Shown here piece by piece: positions 8,156-20,687 of a stretch of DNA of 64,000 nt. Under the pieces are notes generated by a model that did no database searches, was not told the origin of the DNA, and was given only the letters and a program-made list of their open reading frames with translations. Each line of letters begins with the position of its first letter. The stretch's first letter is position 1. This stretch comes from Roseateles_B flavus (GTDB lineage: Bacteria > Pseudomonadota > Gammaproteobacteria > Burkholderiales > Burkholderiaceae_C). The stretch spans positions 62,001 to 126,000 of the forward strand of contig NZ_JBDPZC010000001.1 of the NCBI RefSeq assembly GCF_039872765.1. The letters are read 5' to 3'. Both the position numbers and the translations under genes were made by a program.

Positions 8156-9256
8156 ATGTCCGCTGCCAAGACTCGACTGCTGCACATCGATGCGCTGAAA
8201 GCCCTCGCGGCCCAGTTCATCGTCCTGCATCACCTCTCGGTCTACGGCCCGCTGGCTGAGGCCCTGCACAAGGCCTGGCCGGTGCTGGGCGGCTGGCTGT
8301 TCCACTACGGCCGCATGGCGGTGCAGGTCTTTCTGGTGGTGGGCGGCTATCTCAGCGCCCGGGCGCTGTCTCCCCAGGGCGGGCTGCTGAAGGCGGCGCC
8401 GCTGGAGTCTCTGTGGCGGCGCTACCTGCGCCTGGCCCTGCCCTTCATGGCGGCGGTGGGCCTGACCCTGTCCTGCGCCTGGCTGGTCCAGCCCTGGCTG
8501 CCGGAGTTCCTGCCGCAGCAGCTGACCCTGGCCACGCTGCTGAGCCACGCCACCCTGACCCACGGCCTGCTGGGGCACGAGTCCATCACGGTGGGCGCCT
8601 GGTATGTGGCCATCGACCTGCAGCTCTACGCCCTCATGCTGGGCCTGCTGTGGCTGGCCCGCCGCAGCCGCCTGCTGCCGCACGCCTGGCGCATGGTGCT
8701 GGGGCCGGTCCTGGTGCTGGTCCTGTGCAGCCTGTCGCTGCTGGTCCTCAACCGCGATGCGGACCTCGACAACTGGGGCTTCTACTTCTTCGGCGCCTAC
8801 GGCCTGGGCGCCCTGGTGCACTGGTTCTCGCTGAGCCGCTGGCCCCGCCTGGGCCTGCTGCTGCTGCTGTGGCTGACGGGCCTGGCCCTGTGGCTGGACT
8901 TCCGCGAGCGTCTGGTCCTGGCCCTGTTCACCGCCCTGCTGCTGGGCCTGTGGCAATGGCGCGTCGGGCCGCTGGCCGGCCGGCTGTGGCAGCGCGTGGC
9001 GGACGTGGTGGCTCATCTGGGCACCCATTCCTACTCGCTGTTCCTGGTGCACTTCCCCGTGCTGGTGCTGCTCAACGCCTGGTACGACCAGCAGAGCGAG
9101 CAGCCCCTGCTGCTGACCTTCGCCCTGGTGCTGTCGGCCTGGGGCTTTGCCAACCTGGCCGCGCTGCCCTTCCACCGCTGGGTGGAGGCCCCCAGCAGCC
9201 GCCTGCGCTTCAACCCGCTGCGCTGGCTGGTGCCGCAGCGCAGCTTCGGCCGCTGA
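8156..9256 (+). CDS. Acyltransferase 3 family membrane protein
   Basis: 366 residues, around ten hydrophobic helices. The N-terminus LLHIDALKALAAQFIVLHHLSVYGPL has the family pattern of OafA/Acyltransferase_3 proteins (early R/H-x-D-x-L-K/R, then HH), which transfer acyl groups to sugars or other envelope targets. WYVAIDLQLYALMLGLLW matches the conserved WxxxxxxQFYLxxP-like segment, and SYSLFLVHFPVL the late YxxYLxHxP motif. No SD sequence separates starts 8120 and 8156; the latter is used. Acceptor unknown; no polysaccharide genes are adjacent. Confidence 0.8.
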   Translation: MSAAKTRLLHIDALKALAAQFIVLHHLSVYGPLAEALHKAWPVLGGWLFHYGRMAVQVFLVVGGYLSARALSPQGGLLKAAPLESLWRRYLRLALPFMAAVGLTLSCAWLVQPWLPEFLPQQLTLATLLSHATLTHGLLGHESITVGAWYVAIDLQLYALMLGLLWLARRSRLLPHAWRMVLGPVLVLVLCSLSLLVLNRDADLDNWGFYFFGAYGLGALVHWFSLSRWPRLGLLLLLWLTGLALWLDFRERLVLALFTALLLGLWQWRVGPLAGRLWQRVADVVAHLGTHSYSLFLVHFPVLVLLNAWYDQQSEQPLLLTFALVLSAWGFANLAALPFHRWVEAPSSRLRFNPLRWLVPQRSFGR

Positions 9257-9937
9257 TCAGGGCCAGCCCTCGGCCCGCTGCATGTCGGCCAGGGTCTTGC
9301 CGGCCTCGTCCCTGAAGCGCTCGTCCAGCACCTCCAGCTGCTGGATGCGGTCGACCCGGAAATTGCGGAAGCCCTCGCGCAGCTCGCACCAGGCTGCGAA
9401 GGTCCAGACCGGGCCCCAGAAGAAGCAGCCCAGCGGGCGCAGCACGCGTTCGCTGGCGGTGTTGCTGAGGTCCAGGTAGACCACGCGCAGCTTCTGGCGC
9501 TGCTCGGTGGCCAGGCGCAGCTGCTGCAGGCGCTCGCGCGTGGCCTCGTCCAGCCCGCCCAGCGGGGCCCACAGCGCCAGGCTTTCCGCGGCGGCACGCG
9601 CCGTGCCGGGCAGCACGGCCAGGATCTTGTAGATGGCCTCCTCGCCGTGGCGGGCCAGGGCGCTGTCCATCTGCGGCTGCGCCATGCGCAGCGCTGCGAC
9701 AAGGGCCTGGGCCTCTTCCTTGCTGAACATCAGCGGCGGCAGGTCAAAGCCCGCCCTCATGCGATAGCCCACGCCGGCCTCGCCGTCGATGGGCACGCCC
9801 TGCTGCTGCAGCGCGGCCACATCGCGGTAGATGGTGCGCGGCGAGACCTCCAGGCGCTGGGCCAGGTAGTCGGCGGTGGAGAGTCGTCGTCCGCGAATCA
9901 GCTGGACGATCTGGAACAGGCGGTCGGCTCGGCGCAT
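9257..9937 (-). CDS. YafY-type transcriptional regulator (HTH-WYL)
   Basis: 226 residues. N-terminal winged helix (MRRADRLFQIVQLIRGRRLSTADYLAQRLEVSPRTIYRDVAAL) of the HTH_11/DeoR-like kind and a C-terminal WYL ligand-binding domain (VVYLDLS ... RPLGCFFWGPVWTFAAWC ... FRVDRI). The signature WYL triplet itself is replaced by WTF, which is common in the YafY branch. It is divergent from the 2-oxoglutarate oxygenase with 58 bp between starts, so it may control that gene and itself; the shared control region was not resolved further. Confidence 0.88.
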   Translation of the reverse strand: MRRADRLFQIVQLIRGRRLSTADYLAQRLEVSPRTIYRDVAALQQQGVPIDGEAGVGYRMRAGFDLPPLMFSKEEAQALVAALRMAQPQMDSALARHGEEAIYKILAVLPGTARAAAESLALWAPLGGLDEATRERLQQLRLATEQRQKLRVVYLDLSNTASERVLRPLGCFFWGPVWTFAAWCELREGFRNFRVDRIQQLEVLDERFRDEAGKTLADMQRAEGWP

Positions 9938-9995
9938 CCGGGCATTGTCGGCGATAGGCCAGAATGCAGCCGCACGAGACAGCGAGGAGACGTCC

Positions 9996-10910
9996 ATGAG
10001 CCTGGATCAGCTGAGTCCCGAATGGCGGCAATGGGTGGCGGAGAACGTGGCGCGCGGCTGCACGGCCGAGTCCATGCTGCCGATGATGGTGCAGGGCGGC
10101 TTGCCGCGCGCCCTGTCGGAACGCGTGCTGAAGGCGGTCCACGGCGCGGCGCAGCCCTTGCCGGCCACCCAGGCGCTGAGCCCGCAGGCCTCCCTGCTGG
10201 CCGAGCACGCCGAGGCTGCCCAGGCCGCGGCGGCCGGGGGTCAGGTCTTGCGCGCCCGCCCGCGCCCGCGCCTGGGCGGCAACCGTCTGCGCCTCAGCGA
10301 CGGCTGCGAGTTGCGCATCGCCGCCCAGCTGGACCATCCCCAAGTGCTGCTGTACGAGGGCCTGCTGAGGGCGTCCGAGTGCGAGGCCATGATCGCCCTG
10401 GCCGAGACGCGCCTGACCCGCTCCACCGTGGTGGACGAGCAGCTGGGCGAAGCCCGGCCGCACGAGCACCGCACCAGCGCCGGCGGCTTCTTCCAGCGCG
10501 GCGAGCACGCGCTGGTGGCGCGCATCGAGGCCCGCCTGGCCGAGCTGCTGGACTGGCCGGTGGAGAACGGCGAGGGCCTGCAGGTGCTGCGCTACGGCGT
10601 GGGCGGCGAGTACCGCGCGCATTTCGACTGGTTCAACCCGAGCCATGCCGGCAGCGAACGCCACCTGCGCACCGGCGGCCAGCGCGTAGGCACCTGCATC
10701 CTGTACCTCTCGGAGGTGGAGGACGGCGGCGGCACGCGCTTTCCCAGCCTGGGCCTGGAAATCCGCCCCCGGCCGGGGGCGGTGCTCTATTTCGCCGATG
10801 TCGATGCCCGCGGCGTCGAGGACCCGAGCACCCTGCATGCCGGCGTGCCCGTGCTGGCGGGCGTCAAGTACATCGCCACCAAGTGGCTGCGTGAGCGGCG
10901 CTACGGCTGA
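9996..10910 (+). CDS. 2-oxoglutarate/Fe(II) oxygenase, prolyl 4-hydroxylase-like
   Basis: 304 residues with a good SD (GAGGAGA) before the ATG. The C-terminal double-stranded beta-helix has the iron triad: HFDWF supplies His and Asp, and TLHAGVP the distal His, followed by the 2-oxoglutarate-binding lysine in KYIATKW. QVLRYGVGGEYRAHFDWF is the usual P4Hc segment. The first 80 residues form a helical region before a motif copy read as GGQVLR (residues 81-86). Substrate, whether a protein proline or another target, is unknown. Confidence 0.87.
   Translation: MSLDQLSPEWRQWVAENVARGCTAESMLPMMVQGGLPRALSERVLKAVHGAAQPLPATQALSPQASLLAEHAEAAQAAAAGGQVLRARPRPRLGGNRLRLSDGCELRIAAQLDHPQVLLYEGLLRASECEAMIALAETRLTRSTVVDEQLGEARPHEHRTSAGGFFQRGEHALVARIEARLAELLDWPVENGEGLQVLRYGVGGEYRAHFDWFNPSHAGSERHLRTGGQRVGTCILYLSEVEDGGGTRFPSLGLEIRPRPGAVLYFADVDARGVEDPSTLHAGVPVLAGVKYIATKWLRERRYG
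10236..10252 (+). repeat. Dispersed motif copy inside oxygenase gene
   Basis: GGGGGTCAGGTCTTGCG carries the exact 13-mer and is read in frame as Gly-Gly-Gln-Val-Leu-Arg in a low-complexity linker between the N-terminal helices and the catalytic domain. Confidence 0.7.
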
Positions 10911-10927
10911 CATCGCGCCGGCCCTGT

Positions 10928-11200
10928 TCAGCGCGGGGCCAGGCCGATGTCGTCCAGGCGCAGCAGAAGGGCCGTGCGGCGCTCCCGTGCCACCTCGCGC
11001 CAGTCCAGATCTTCCTGGGCGCCGATCAGCGCGTAGAGCAGATTGAGGCTGGCGCCGGGCCACCGTGCCTTGATGCTGGCATACAGGGCAATGGCGTCCT
11101 TGGCCCGGAGCTCCTCGGCGCTGTTGACGCCCAGCGCGGCGAGTTGCTCAAGGCTGCGCGGGCCGAGTCCCCGCATCCGTGAGGTCGTTGCCTTGCCCAT
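10928..11200 (-). CDS. TfoX C-terminal domain protein
   Basis: 90 residues, MGKATTSRMRGLGPRSLEQLAALGVNSAEELRAKDAIALY and on; this is the helical TfoX_C domain (helix-hairpin-helix-like GLGP..LEQLAALG). Full TfoX/Sxy competence activators also have an N-terminal domain, absent here; stand-alone TfoX_C proteins are common and of unknown function. It lies 14 bp after the VOC gene on the same strand, so the two are probably cotranscribed. Confidence 0.8.
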   Translation of the reverse strand: MGKATTSRMRGLGPRSLEQLAALGVNSAEELRAKDAIALYASIKARWPGASLNLLYALIGAQEDLDWREVARERRTALLLRLDDIGLAPR

Positions 11201-11214
11201 GCGGCGGGTCCCGC

Positions 11215-11607
11215 TCAGCCGCCCATGGGCGTGCACAGCTCGACCAGGCAGCCGTCCGGACAGCGCACATAGGCCACCACCTGGCCCCAAGGCTTGGTGG
11301 TGGGCGGCTTGAGGCCGGTGGCGCCGGCGGCCAGGGCGCGGGCGTAGGCGGCGCTGACATCCGCGCAGGCCAGGCCCACCTCCATGCCCAGCGGGCGCTC
11401 GCTGCGCGCGGCCTCGATGAAGTCGCCACCCAGGCTGTCGCGGGCGACCTCCAGCTGGGCAAAGGCGAGCGCGGTGGCGCCGGTCTCCAGCTCGCCATAG
11501 GCGCCGGACTCGTGCAGGAAGCGCGTCTGCAGCCCGAAGGCGGCCTCAAAGAAGCGCAGGGAGGCCGGGACATCGGCGACGTAGAGGATGGTGTAGGCGT
11601 AGTTCAT
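11215..11607 (-). CDS. VOC (glyoxalase/bleomycin resistance) family protein
   Basis: 130 residues forming the paired beta-alpha-beta-beta-beta modules of the vicinal oxygen chelate fold: MNYAYTILYVADVPASLRFFEAAFG at the start and KPWGQVVAYVRCPDGCLVELCTPM at the end, with the metal-ligand Glu in LVELC. An enzyme or a binding protein; the fold does not fix the substrate. Start chosen at the ATG directly before the first strand. Confidence 0.83.
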   Translation of the reverse strand: MNYAYTILYVADVPASLRFFEAAFGLQTRFLHESGAYGELETGATALAFAQLEVARDSLGGDFIEAARSERPLGMEVGLACADVSAAYARALAAGATGLKPPTTKPWGQVVAYVRCPDGCLVELCTPMGG

Positions 11608-11702
11608 GGCGCCATCATGGGCGCGCGCTGCTGCCAGCGTCATGGCAGGAACCCGCGGCCGCGGGGCCGTCCGGCGTCCTGCCCTTACAATCCGCCTCGT
11701 CA

Positions 11703-11850
11703 TTGGGGAGTAGCTGCCGCGACCGGGTCACCGGTTCCGCGGGCCTGCGTCAACACACTTGCCTGGGCCTGGCCCGGCATGGCGCTGGCAGTTCCCGCCC
11801 TGGCCGTCCTGGTCCGGGCCTGTACCTGGCAAGACCTTTGACCGCTCGTT
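11703..11850 (+). promoter_or_regulatory. yybP-ykoY manganese riboswitch
   Basis: The 5' leader of the manganese exporter gene. GGGGAGTAGCTGCCGC at 11705-11720 is the first conserved metal-binding loop; CGTCAACACACTTG near 11748-11761 is the typical proteobacterial second block; GGCAAGACCTTTGACCGC near 11828-11845 matches the closing side of the aptamer. A -10-like TACAAT lies at 11686-11691. The expression platform, 11850-11909, holds CCGGCCGG-containing complementary segments before the start codon. Mn(II) binding should raise expression of the exporter. Boundaries are approximate. Confidence 0.88.
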
Positions 11851-11909
11851 CTCGGTATCCGGCCGGAGAGGGGCGGTCATGGGTGTCCGCACCGGCCGGG
11901 GAGTCTCAC

Positions 11910-12491
11910 ATGGAAGCTTTTCTCGTCTCCACCGGCCTGGTGGCCCTCGCCGAAATCGGCGACAAGACCCAGCTGCTGGCCTTTCTGCTGGCCGCGCGGT
12001 TCCGCAAGCCTCTGCCCATCATCGCGGGCATCCTGATCGCCACCCTGCTCAACCATGCCGGCGCCGGCGCGCTGGGCGCCTGGATCACCGCGCAGGTGCC
12101 CGCCGACATCATGCGCTGGGTGCTGGGCCTGGGCTTCGTGGCCATGGGCATCTGGACCCTGGTGCCGGACAAGATCGATGAGGAGGAGGAAGGCGGCAAG
12201 GGGCTGCGCCTGGGCGTGCTGGGCACCACCATCGTGGCCTTTTTCCTCGCCGAGATGGGCGACAAGACCCAGATCGCCACGGTCGCACTTGCGGCGCAGT
12301 TCCACAGCCTGCTGGCCGTGGTGGCGGGCACGACGCTGGGCATGATGATCGCCAATGTGCCCGCCGTGCTGCTGGGCGACCGCCTGGCGCACAAGATCCC
12401 GGTCCGTCTGGTCCATGGCCTGGCGGCCCTGATCTTCATCGTGCTGGGCGCCCTGGTGCTGGGCGGCTTCGCGCAGGCCTGGGGGCTGTGA
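11910..12491 (+). CDS. mneA: UPF0016/TMEM165-family manganese exporter
   Basis: 193 residues, about six membrane helices in two repeats. Each repeat carries the family motif E-x-G-D-K-T: LAEIGDKTQLLAFLL and LAEMGDKTQIATVAL. Members such as Vibrio MneA export Mn(II); the yybP-ykoY riboswitch directly upstream supports this role strongly. An acidic loop (DKIDEEEEGGKG) joins the halves. The gene stands alone. Confidence 0.92.
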   Translation: MEAFLVSTGLVALAEIGDKTQLLAFLLAARFRKPLPIIAGILIATLLNHAGAGALGAWITAQVPADIMRWVLGLGFVAMGIWTLVPDKIDEEEEGGKGLRLGVLGTTIVAFFLAEMGDKTQIATVALAAQFHSLLAVVAGTTLGMMIANVPAVLLGDRLAHKIPVRLVHGLAALIFIVLGALVLGGFAQAWGL

Positions 12492-12823
12492 CGTCCGTCA
12501 CCACACAGGCGCGGGCCTGGTCTTGCCCTGCCCGGCGTGCTTGCCGTACCCTGGGGACCTGGGGCGGGCGCACCCGCTGTCATCGGGCCGCCCCTTGCCA
12601 TCAGTGAAGTGAAGAGGCGCACCCGCTGGAGCGCCATCTTGACCGAGGGAACACATCGGGATCCGCCCAGCAAGGGAGTGACGAGATGGATGAACGGTCA
12701 ACGCAGCGGTGGGTCCCCTCGCGGCCCCGCCCTCCCCGGGACGCCTGCCTGAGCCTGCGCGAGCGCGCTCGCGGCAGCGCCCCCGCCCGCTGAAGCGTCG
12801 CAAGGCCGGGCCGGGCGCCAGCC
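12492..12823. other. Intergenic region before the hybrid kinase
   Basis: About 330 bp. No coding frame with sensible codon use, no riboswitch or clear promoter was recognised. GGTCTTGCC near 12519-12527 is only a fragment of the dispersed motif. Confidence 0.4.
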
Positions 12824-15913
<3,090 letters not shown>

Positions 15914-15922
15914 CCCCCCTAC

Positions 15923-15955
15923 CGGCTGCGCCGGCCCCCCCAGGGGGCGCAGCCG
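15923..15955 (+). terminator. Hairpin between hybrid kinase and glpK
   Basis: Perfect 10-bp arms CGGCTGCGCC (15923-15932) and GGCGCAGCCG (15946-15955) with a C/G-rich loop, just after the kinase stop and before the converging glpK stop. No U-run follows, so it may act as a bidirectional weak terminator or be a REP-like hairpin. Confidence 0.5.
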
Positions 15956-16046
15956 AGGGCCCGGCGAAGCCGGATCCCCGGCTGCCGCTTGGGGCACGGG
16001 CCTGGCGGCCGTGCCACTCGGCGGGGGGCGTGGGCGGGGGGCTGCG

Positions 16047-17540
<1,494 letters not shown>

Positions 17541-17581
17541 GGGAATTTGGCAGGGTAGAGTGCCCCGCGAGGAGCGTGGCG

Positions 17582-19108
17582 ATGGCTGATTTTGACGTAC
17601 TGGTGGTGGGTGGTGGCATCAATGGCGTGGGCATCGCACGGGACCTCGCCGGCCGCGGCTGGCGCGTGCTGCTGTGCGAGCGCGACGACCTCGCCGCGCA
17701 CACCTCCTCGGCCTCCACCAAGCTGATCCACGGCGGCCTGCGCTACCTGGAGTACCGCGAGTTCGGCCTGGTCCGCAAGGCCTTGCAGGAGCGCGAGCGC
17801 CTGCTGCGCGCAGCCCCGCACCTGATCCACCCCCTGCGCTTCGTGATGCCCCACCATCCGCAGATGCGGCCGGCCTGGCTGCTGCGACTGGGCCTCTTCC
17901 TCTATGACCACCTGGCCCACCGCGAGCTGCTGCCGGGTTCCGCGGGCCTGGACCTGCGCGGCCATGCCCTGGGCGCGCCCCTGCAGCCGCAGTTCCGGCG
18001 CGGCTTCCTCTATTCCGACGGCTGGGTGGACGACGCCCGGCTCGTCATCGCCAACGCCATCGACGCCCGCGAGCGCGGCGCGGAGATTCTCACCCGCAGC
18101 CCCTGCCTGGAAGCCCGTGCGGCCCAGGGTCTGTGGCAGGCGCGGCTGCAGACGCCCGCCGGCGAGCGCCGGCTCAGCGCGCGCCTGCTGGTGAACGCCA
18201 CCGGCCCCTGGGCGGCGAGCTTCGTCGAGCAGGCCCTGCGTGACGATGCCGGCCTTGTGCCGCCGGCCCGGCGCCTGCGCCTGGTCAAGGGCAGCCACAT
18301 CGTCGTGCCCCGGCTCTACGGGCACGACCACGCCTACCTGCTGCAGGGGGCGGACGGCCGCATCGTCTTCACCATTCCCTACCAGCAGGACTTCACCCTG
18401 GTCGGCACCACGGACCTCGAGCTGGCGCCACAGGACATCGCCAGCGGTCGCACGCCAGGCATCAGCGAGGCCGAGGTGGCCTATCTCTGCGAGCAGGTCG
18501 GGCGCTACTTCAGCCGCGGCATCGGGCCGTCCGAGGTGCGCTGGAGCTTTGCCGGCGTGCGCCCCCTGCTGGACGACGACGCCGGCACCGCCGCCGCCGT
18601 GACGCGGGACTATGCCCTGGACCTCGACACCGGCGCAGGCGCGCCCCTGCTGCATGTCTGGGGCGGCAAGCTGACCACCTACCGCCGCCTGGCCGAGGAG
18701 TCGGCCGATCGCATCACCGCGCAGCTGGGGGGCGGGCAGGGCGCCTGGACGGCGCAGGCGCCGCTGCCCGGGGCCGATGTGTCAGCCTGGGTGACCGGCG
18801 CTCCCGCGGGCCCTGCCGCGCTGCAGGCCCTGCAGACGGCGGTGCAGGCCCGTCATCCGCAGCTGCCGGCGCCGCTGCTGCGGCGCCTGTGCCTGGCCTA
18901 TGGCGGACGCGTGGATCGCGTACTGGGCGATGGCCGCCTGGGCCTGGAGATCGCCCCGGGACTCTTCGAGGCCGAACTGCGCCACCTGCAGCGCGAGGAA
19001 TGGGCCGTCAGCGCCGAGGACGTGCTGTGGCGGCGCAGCAAGCTGGGCCTGCGCTGCTCGGCGGACGAGGCCGCACGGGTGGAGCGCTGGCTGCACGAGC
19101 CGGCCTGA
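17582..19108 (+). CDS. glpD: Aerobic glycerol-3-phosphate dehydrogenase
   Basis: 508 residues. FAD-binding DVLVVGGGINGVGIARDLAGRG at the N-terminus, then the GlpD signature SSASTKLIHGGLRYLEYREFGLV, and the later SFAGVRPLLDD and HVWGGKLTTYRRLAEE blocks. Oxidises glycerol-3-phosphate to dihydroxyacetone phosphate, feeding electrons to quinone at the membrane. The ATG after GAGGAGCG was chosen over one 20 codons upstream that lies within glpK. Partner of glpK. Confidence 0.96.
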   Translation: MADFDVLVVGGGINGVGIARDLAGRGWRVLLCERDDLAAHTSSASTKLIHGGLRYLEYREFGLVRKALQERERLLRAAPHLIHPLRFVMPHHPQMRPAWLLRLGLFLYDHLAHRELLPGSAGLDLRGHALGAPLQPQFRRGFLYSDGWVDDARLVIANAIDARERGAEILTRSPCLEARAAQGLWQARLQTPAGERRLSARLLVNATGPWAASFVEQALRDDAGLVPPARRLRLVKGSHIVVPRLYGHDHAYLLQGADGRIVFTIPYQQDFTLVGTTDLELAPQDIASGRTPGISEAEVAYLCEQVGRYFSRGIGPSEVRWSFAGVRPLLDDDAGTAAAVTRDYALDLDTGAGAPLLHVWGGKLTTYRRLAEESADRITAQLGGGQGAWTAQAPLPGADVSAWVTGAPAGPAALQALQTAVQARHPQLPAPLLRRLCLAYGGRVDRVLGDGRLGLEIAPGLFEAELRHLQREEWAVSAEDVLWRRSKLGLRCSADEAARVERWLHEPA

Positions 19109-19133
19109 ACCCCGGAAACTCCGCCCCTCGCGA

Positions 19134-19214
19134 GGGGGTCAGGTCTTGCCATGACCCCCTTCACATGCCTTCGGAAAGCAAAGTTGCAGGCGCGTGACGG
19201 GTGACATGTGAAGG
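19134..19214 (+). repeat. Dispersed motif in nested inverted repeats
   Basis: GGGGGTCA (19134-19141) and TGACCCCC (19152-19159) are perfect 8-bp arms around GGTCTTGCCA, so the motif sits in a hairpin. A second perfect 10-bp inverted pair, CCTTCACATG (19158-19167) and CATGTGAAGG (19205-19214), adjoins it. The layout resembles a small REP/MITE-like unit in the glpD-downstream gap. The rest of the 300-bp gap up to 19413 shows no gene. Confidence 0.65.
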
Positions 19215-19413
19215 CCGTCATGGCCCCATTCCATCGGGGTTCTCGGCCGTTTCAGGGGCGTCGCAGTTCGTCTGCCGGAGCAGCATTTCGGACCCCTCAT
19301 GCAGCGCCCGATCGAAGACAGGAAGAAATCCGGCCGGGAACTTCCCACACTGGATCCATCCCTTCCCCCACCCGATCCGCGACACGCGGCCTCAGCTTTC
19401 CAAGGAGTCCATC

Positions 19414-19803
19414 ATGAACATGCCGTCCCGCCTCGCCCTTGCCTTCGCCGCCCTCGCACTGGCTGGCGTGGCCCAGGCCCAGGAGCCCACGGTGCTGGAG
19501 CCCGTCAGCCTGCAGAAGCAGCTCGCCTCCCCCATCATCCGCTCCGACATGAAGGTGCTGGCCGGCGTCTACCAGATGGAAGATGGCCGCAATCTGCGCG
19601 TGGACGGCCGCGGCCTGCGCCTGCGCATCAGCCTGGGCAATGACGAGCCCGTGGCCATGACGCGCTCCGTCGATGGTGTCTGGCACAGCGCCAACGGCGA
19701 GCTGCACATGCAGTTCCACGGCGAGACCTGGGGCACGCCGGACACCGTCCTGCTGACCATGCCGCGCCGCAACTGGAGCCTGGCCTCCGTGAACCTGCGC
19801 TGA
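19414..19803 (+). CDS. Small secreted protein of unknown function
   Basis: 129 residues after an SD (AAGGAG, 7 bp upstream). Signal peptide MNMPSRLALAFAALALAGVAQAQ; the mature 105 residues form a run of short strands (VLAGVYQMEDGRNLRVDGRGLRLRISLG ... HMQFHGETWGTPDTVLLTMP) suggesting a small beta domain. No cysteines and no recognised family. Lies 37 bp upstream of the AraC regulator on the same strand, without evidence that they work together. Confidence 0.7.
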   Translation: MNMPSRLALAFAALALAGVAQAQEPTVLEPVSLQKQLASPIIRSDMKVLAGVYQMEDGRNLRVDGRGLRLRISLGNDEPVAMTRSVDGVWHSANGELHMQFHGETWGTPDTVLLTMPRRNWSLASVNLR

Positions 19804-19840
19804 CGGCGGCCCGGCCCGGCTGTGCCATCATGGCCGGGTC

Positions 19841-20686
19841 ATGCAGTCCGACGCCAACATCCGCTTCGAAGGCCCCGAGGATCGCGCCCAGTACCGCCGT
19901 CCCGCCGACAGGCCGGGCGTCGAGTTCTACCGGGCGCGCATCCGGGACCACCGCTTCGAGGCCCATTCCCACGAGGCCTACGGCCTGGGGGTGATCACCG
20001 ACGGCCTGGGCCGCTTCCGCTGGCGCGGCGGCGAGCACCTGGCCCCTCAGGCCAGCCTGATGCTGATGAACCCGGCGGACCTGCACACCGGGCAGTCGGC
20101 CGATGCGGGCTGCTGGGCCTATCACATGGTCTACCTCGACGAGGACCTGCTGCCCGTCTACGGGGGCGACCGCAGCTGGCGCTTCGACGCCGCCGTCAGC
20201 GGCAGCCCGGCACAGGCGCAGGCCGTGGCGCGCTGCATGCGGGCGCTGTGGCTGGCCCGCGAGCCGCTGGCCGTGGACAGCCTGCTGCTGGAGCTGGTGG
20301 AGCTGATCCGCCCCCAGGCCCGCGTGCAGGGCCGGCCGGCCGAGGCCGCGGGCCGCTTCGAGCCCGTGCTCGACTTCATGCGCAGCCAGCTGGATCAGCC
20401 CATGAGCCTGGAGCAGCTGGCGGCGGTCGCGGGCCTGAGCCCCTTCCATTTCCTGCGCAGCTTCCGCGCGCTGCACCATGCCACCCCGCAGCAGGTGCTG
20501 ATGGCCTTGCGCAGCTTCGAGGCCAAGCGCCTGCTGGCCCTGGGGCAGGCCCCGGCCGAGGTGGCTGCGGCCACCGGCTTCAGCGACCAGTCGCACCTGA
20601 CCCGCAGCCTGCTGTGCCGCTACGGCGTCACGCCGGCGGCCTACCAGCGGCAGCTGGGCCTGCCCGGCGCGCGGCGCGCACGCTGA
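19841..20686 (+). CDS. AraC family transcriptional regulator
   Basis: 281 residues: N-terminal AraC-type cupin ligand domain (HRFEAHSHEAYGLGVITDG ... LMLMNPADLHTGQ) and a C-terminal double helix-turn-helix (MSLEQLAAVAGLSPFHFLRSFRALHHATPQQVLMALR ... AEVAAATGFSDQSHLTRSLLCRYGVTPAAYQRQ). Belongs to the group often encoded beside LysE or DMT exporters. It converges with argP one base apart, and argO and an EamA transporter lie close by, so its target could be one of those exporters; this is only context. Confidence 0.9.
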   Translation: MQSDANIRFEGPEDRAQYRRPADRPGVEFYRARIRDHRFEAHSHEAYGLGVITDGLGRFRWRGGEHLAPQASLMLMNPADLHTGQSADAGCWAYHMVYLDEDLLPVYGGDRSWRFDAAVSGSPAQAQAVARCMRALWLAREPLAVDSLLLELVELIRPQARVQGRPAEAAGRFEPVLDFMRSQLDQPMSLEQLAAVAGLSPFHFLRSFRALHHATPQQVLMALRSFEAKRLLALGQAPAEVAAATGFSDQSHLTRSLLCRYGVTPAAYQRQLGLPGARRAR

Positions 20687-20687
20687 G

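Noticed and set aside
8105..9175. Gln-rich minus-strand frame opposite the acyltransferase
   Set aside because: Reads QGQQQG-type low complexity, a typical shadow of Leu-rich membrane genes.
11828..11845. GGCAAGACCTTTGACC as another copy of the dispersed motif
   Set aside because: The similarity ends after AAGACCT; this is the conserved closing part of the yybP-ykoY aptamer.
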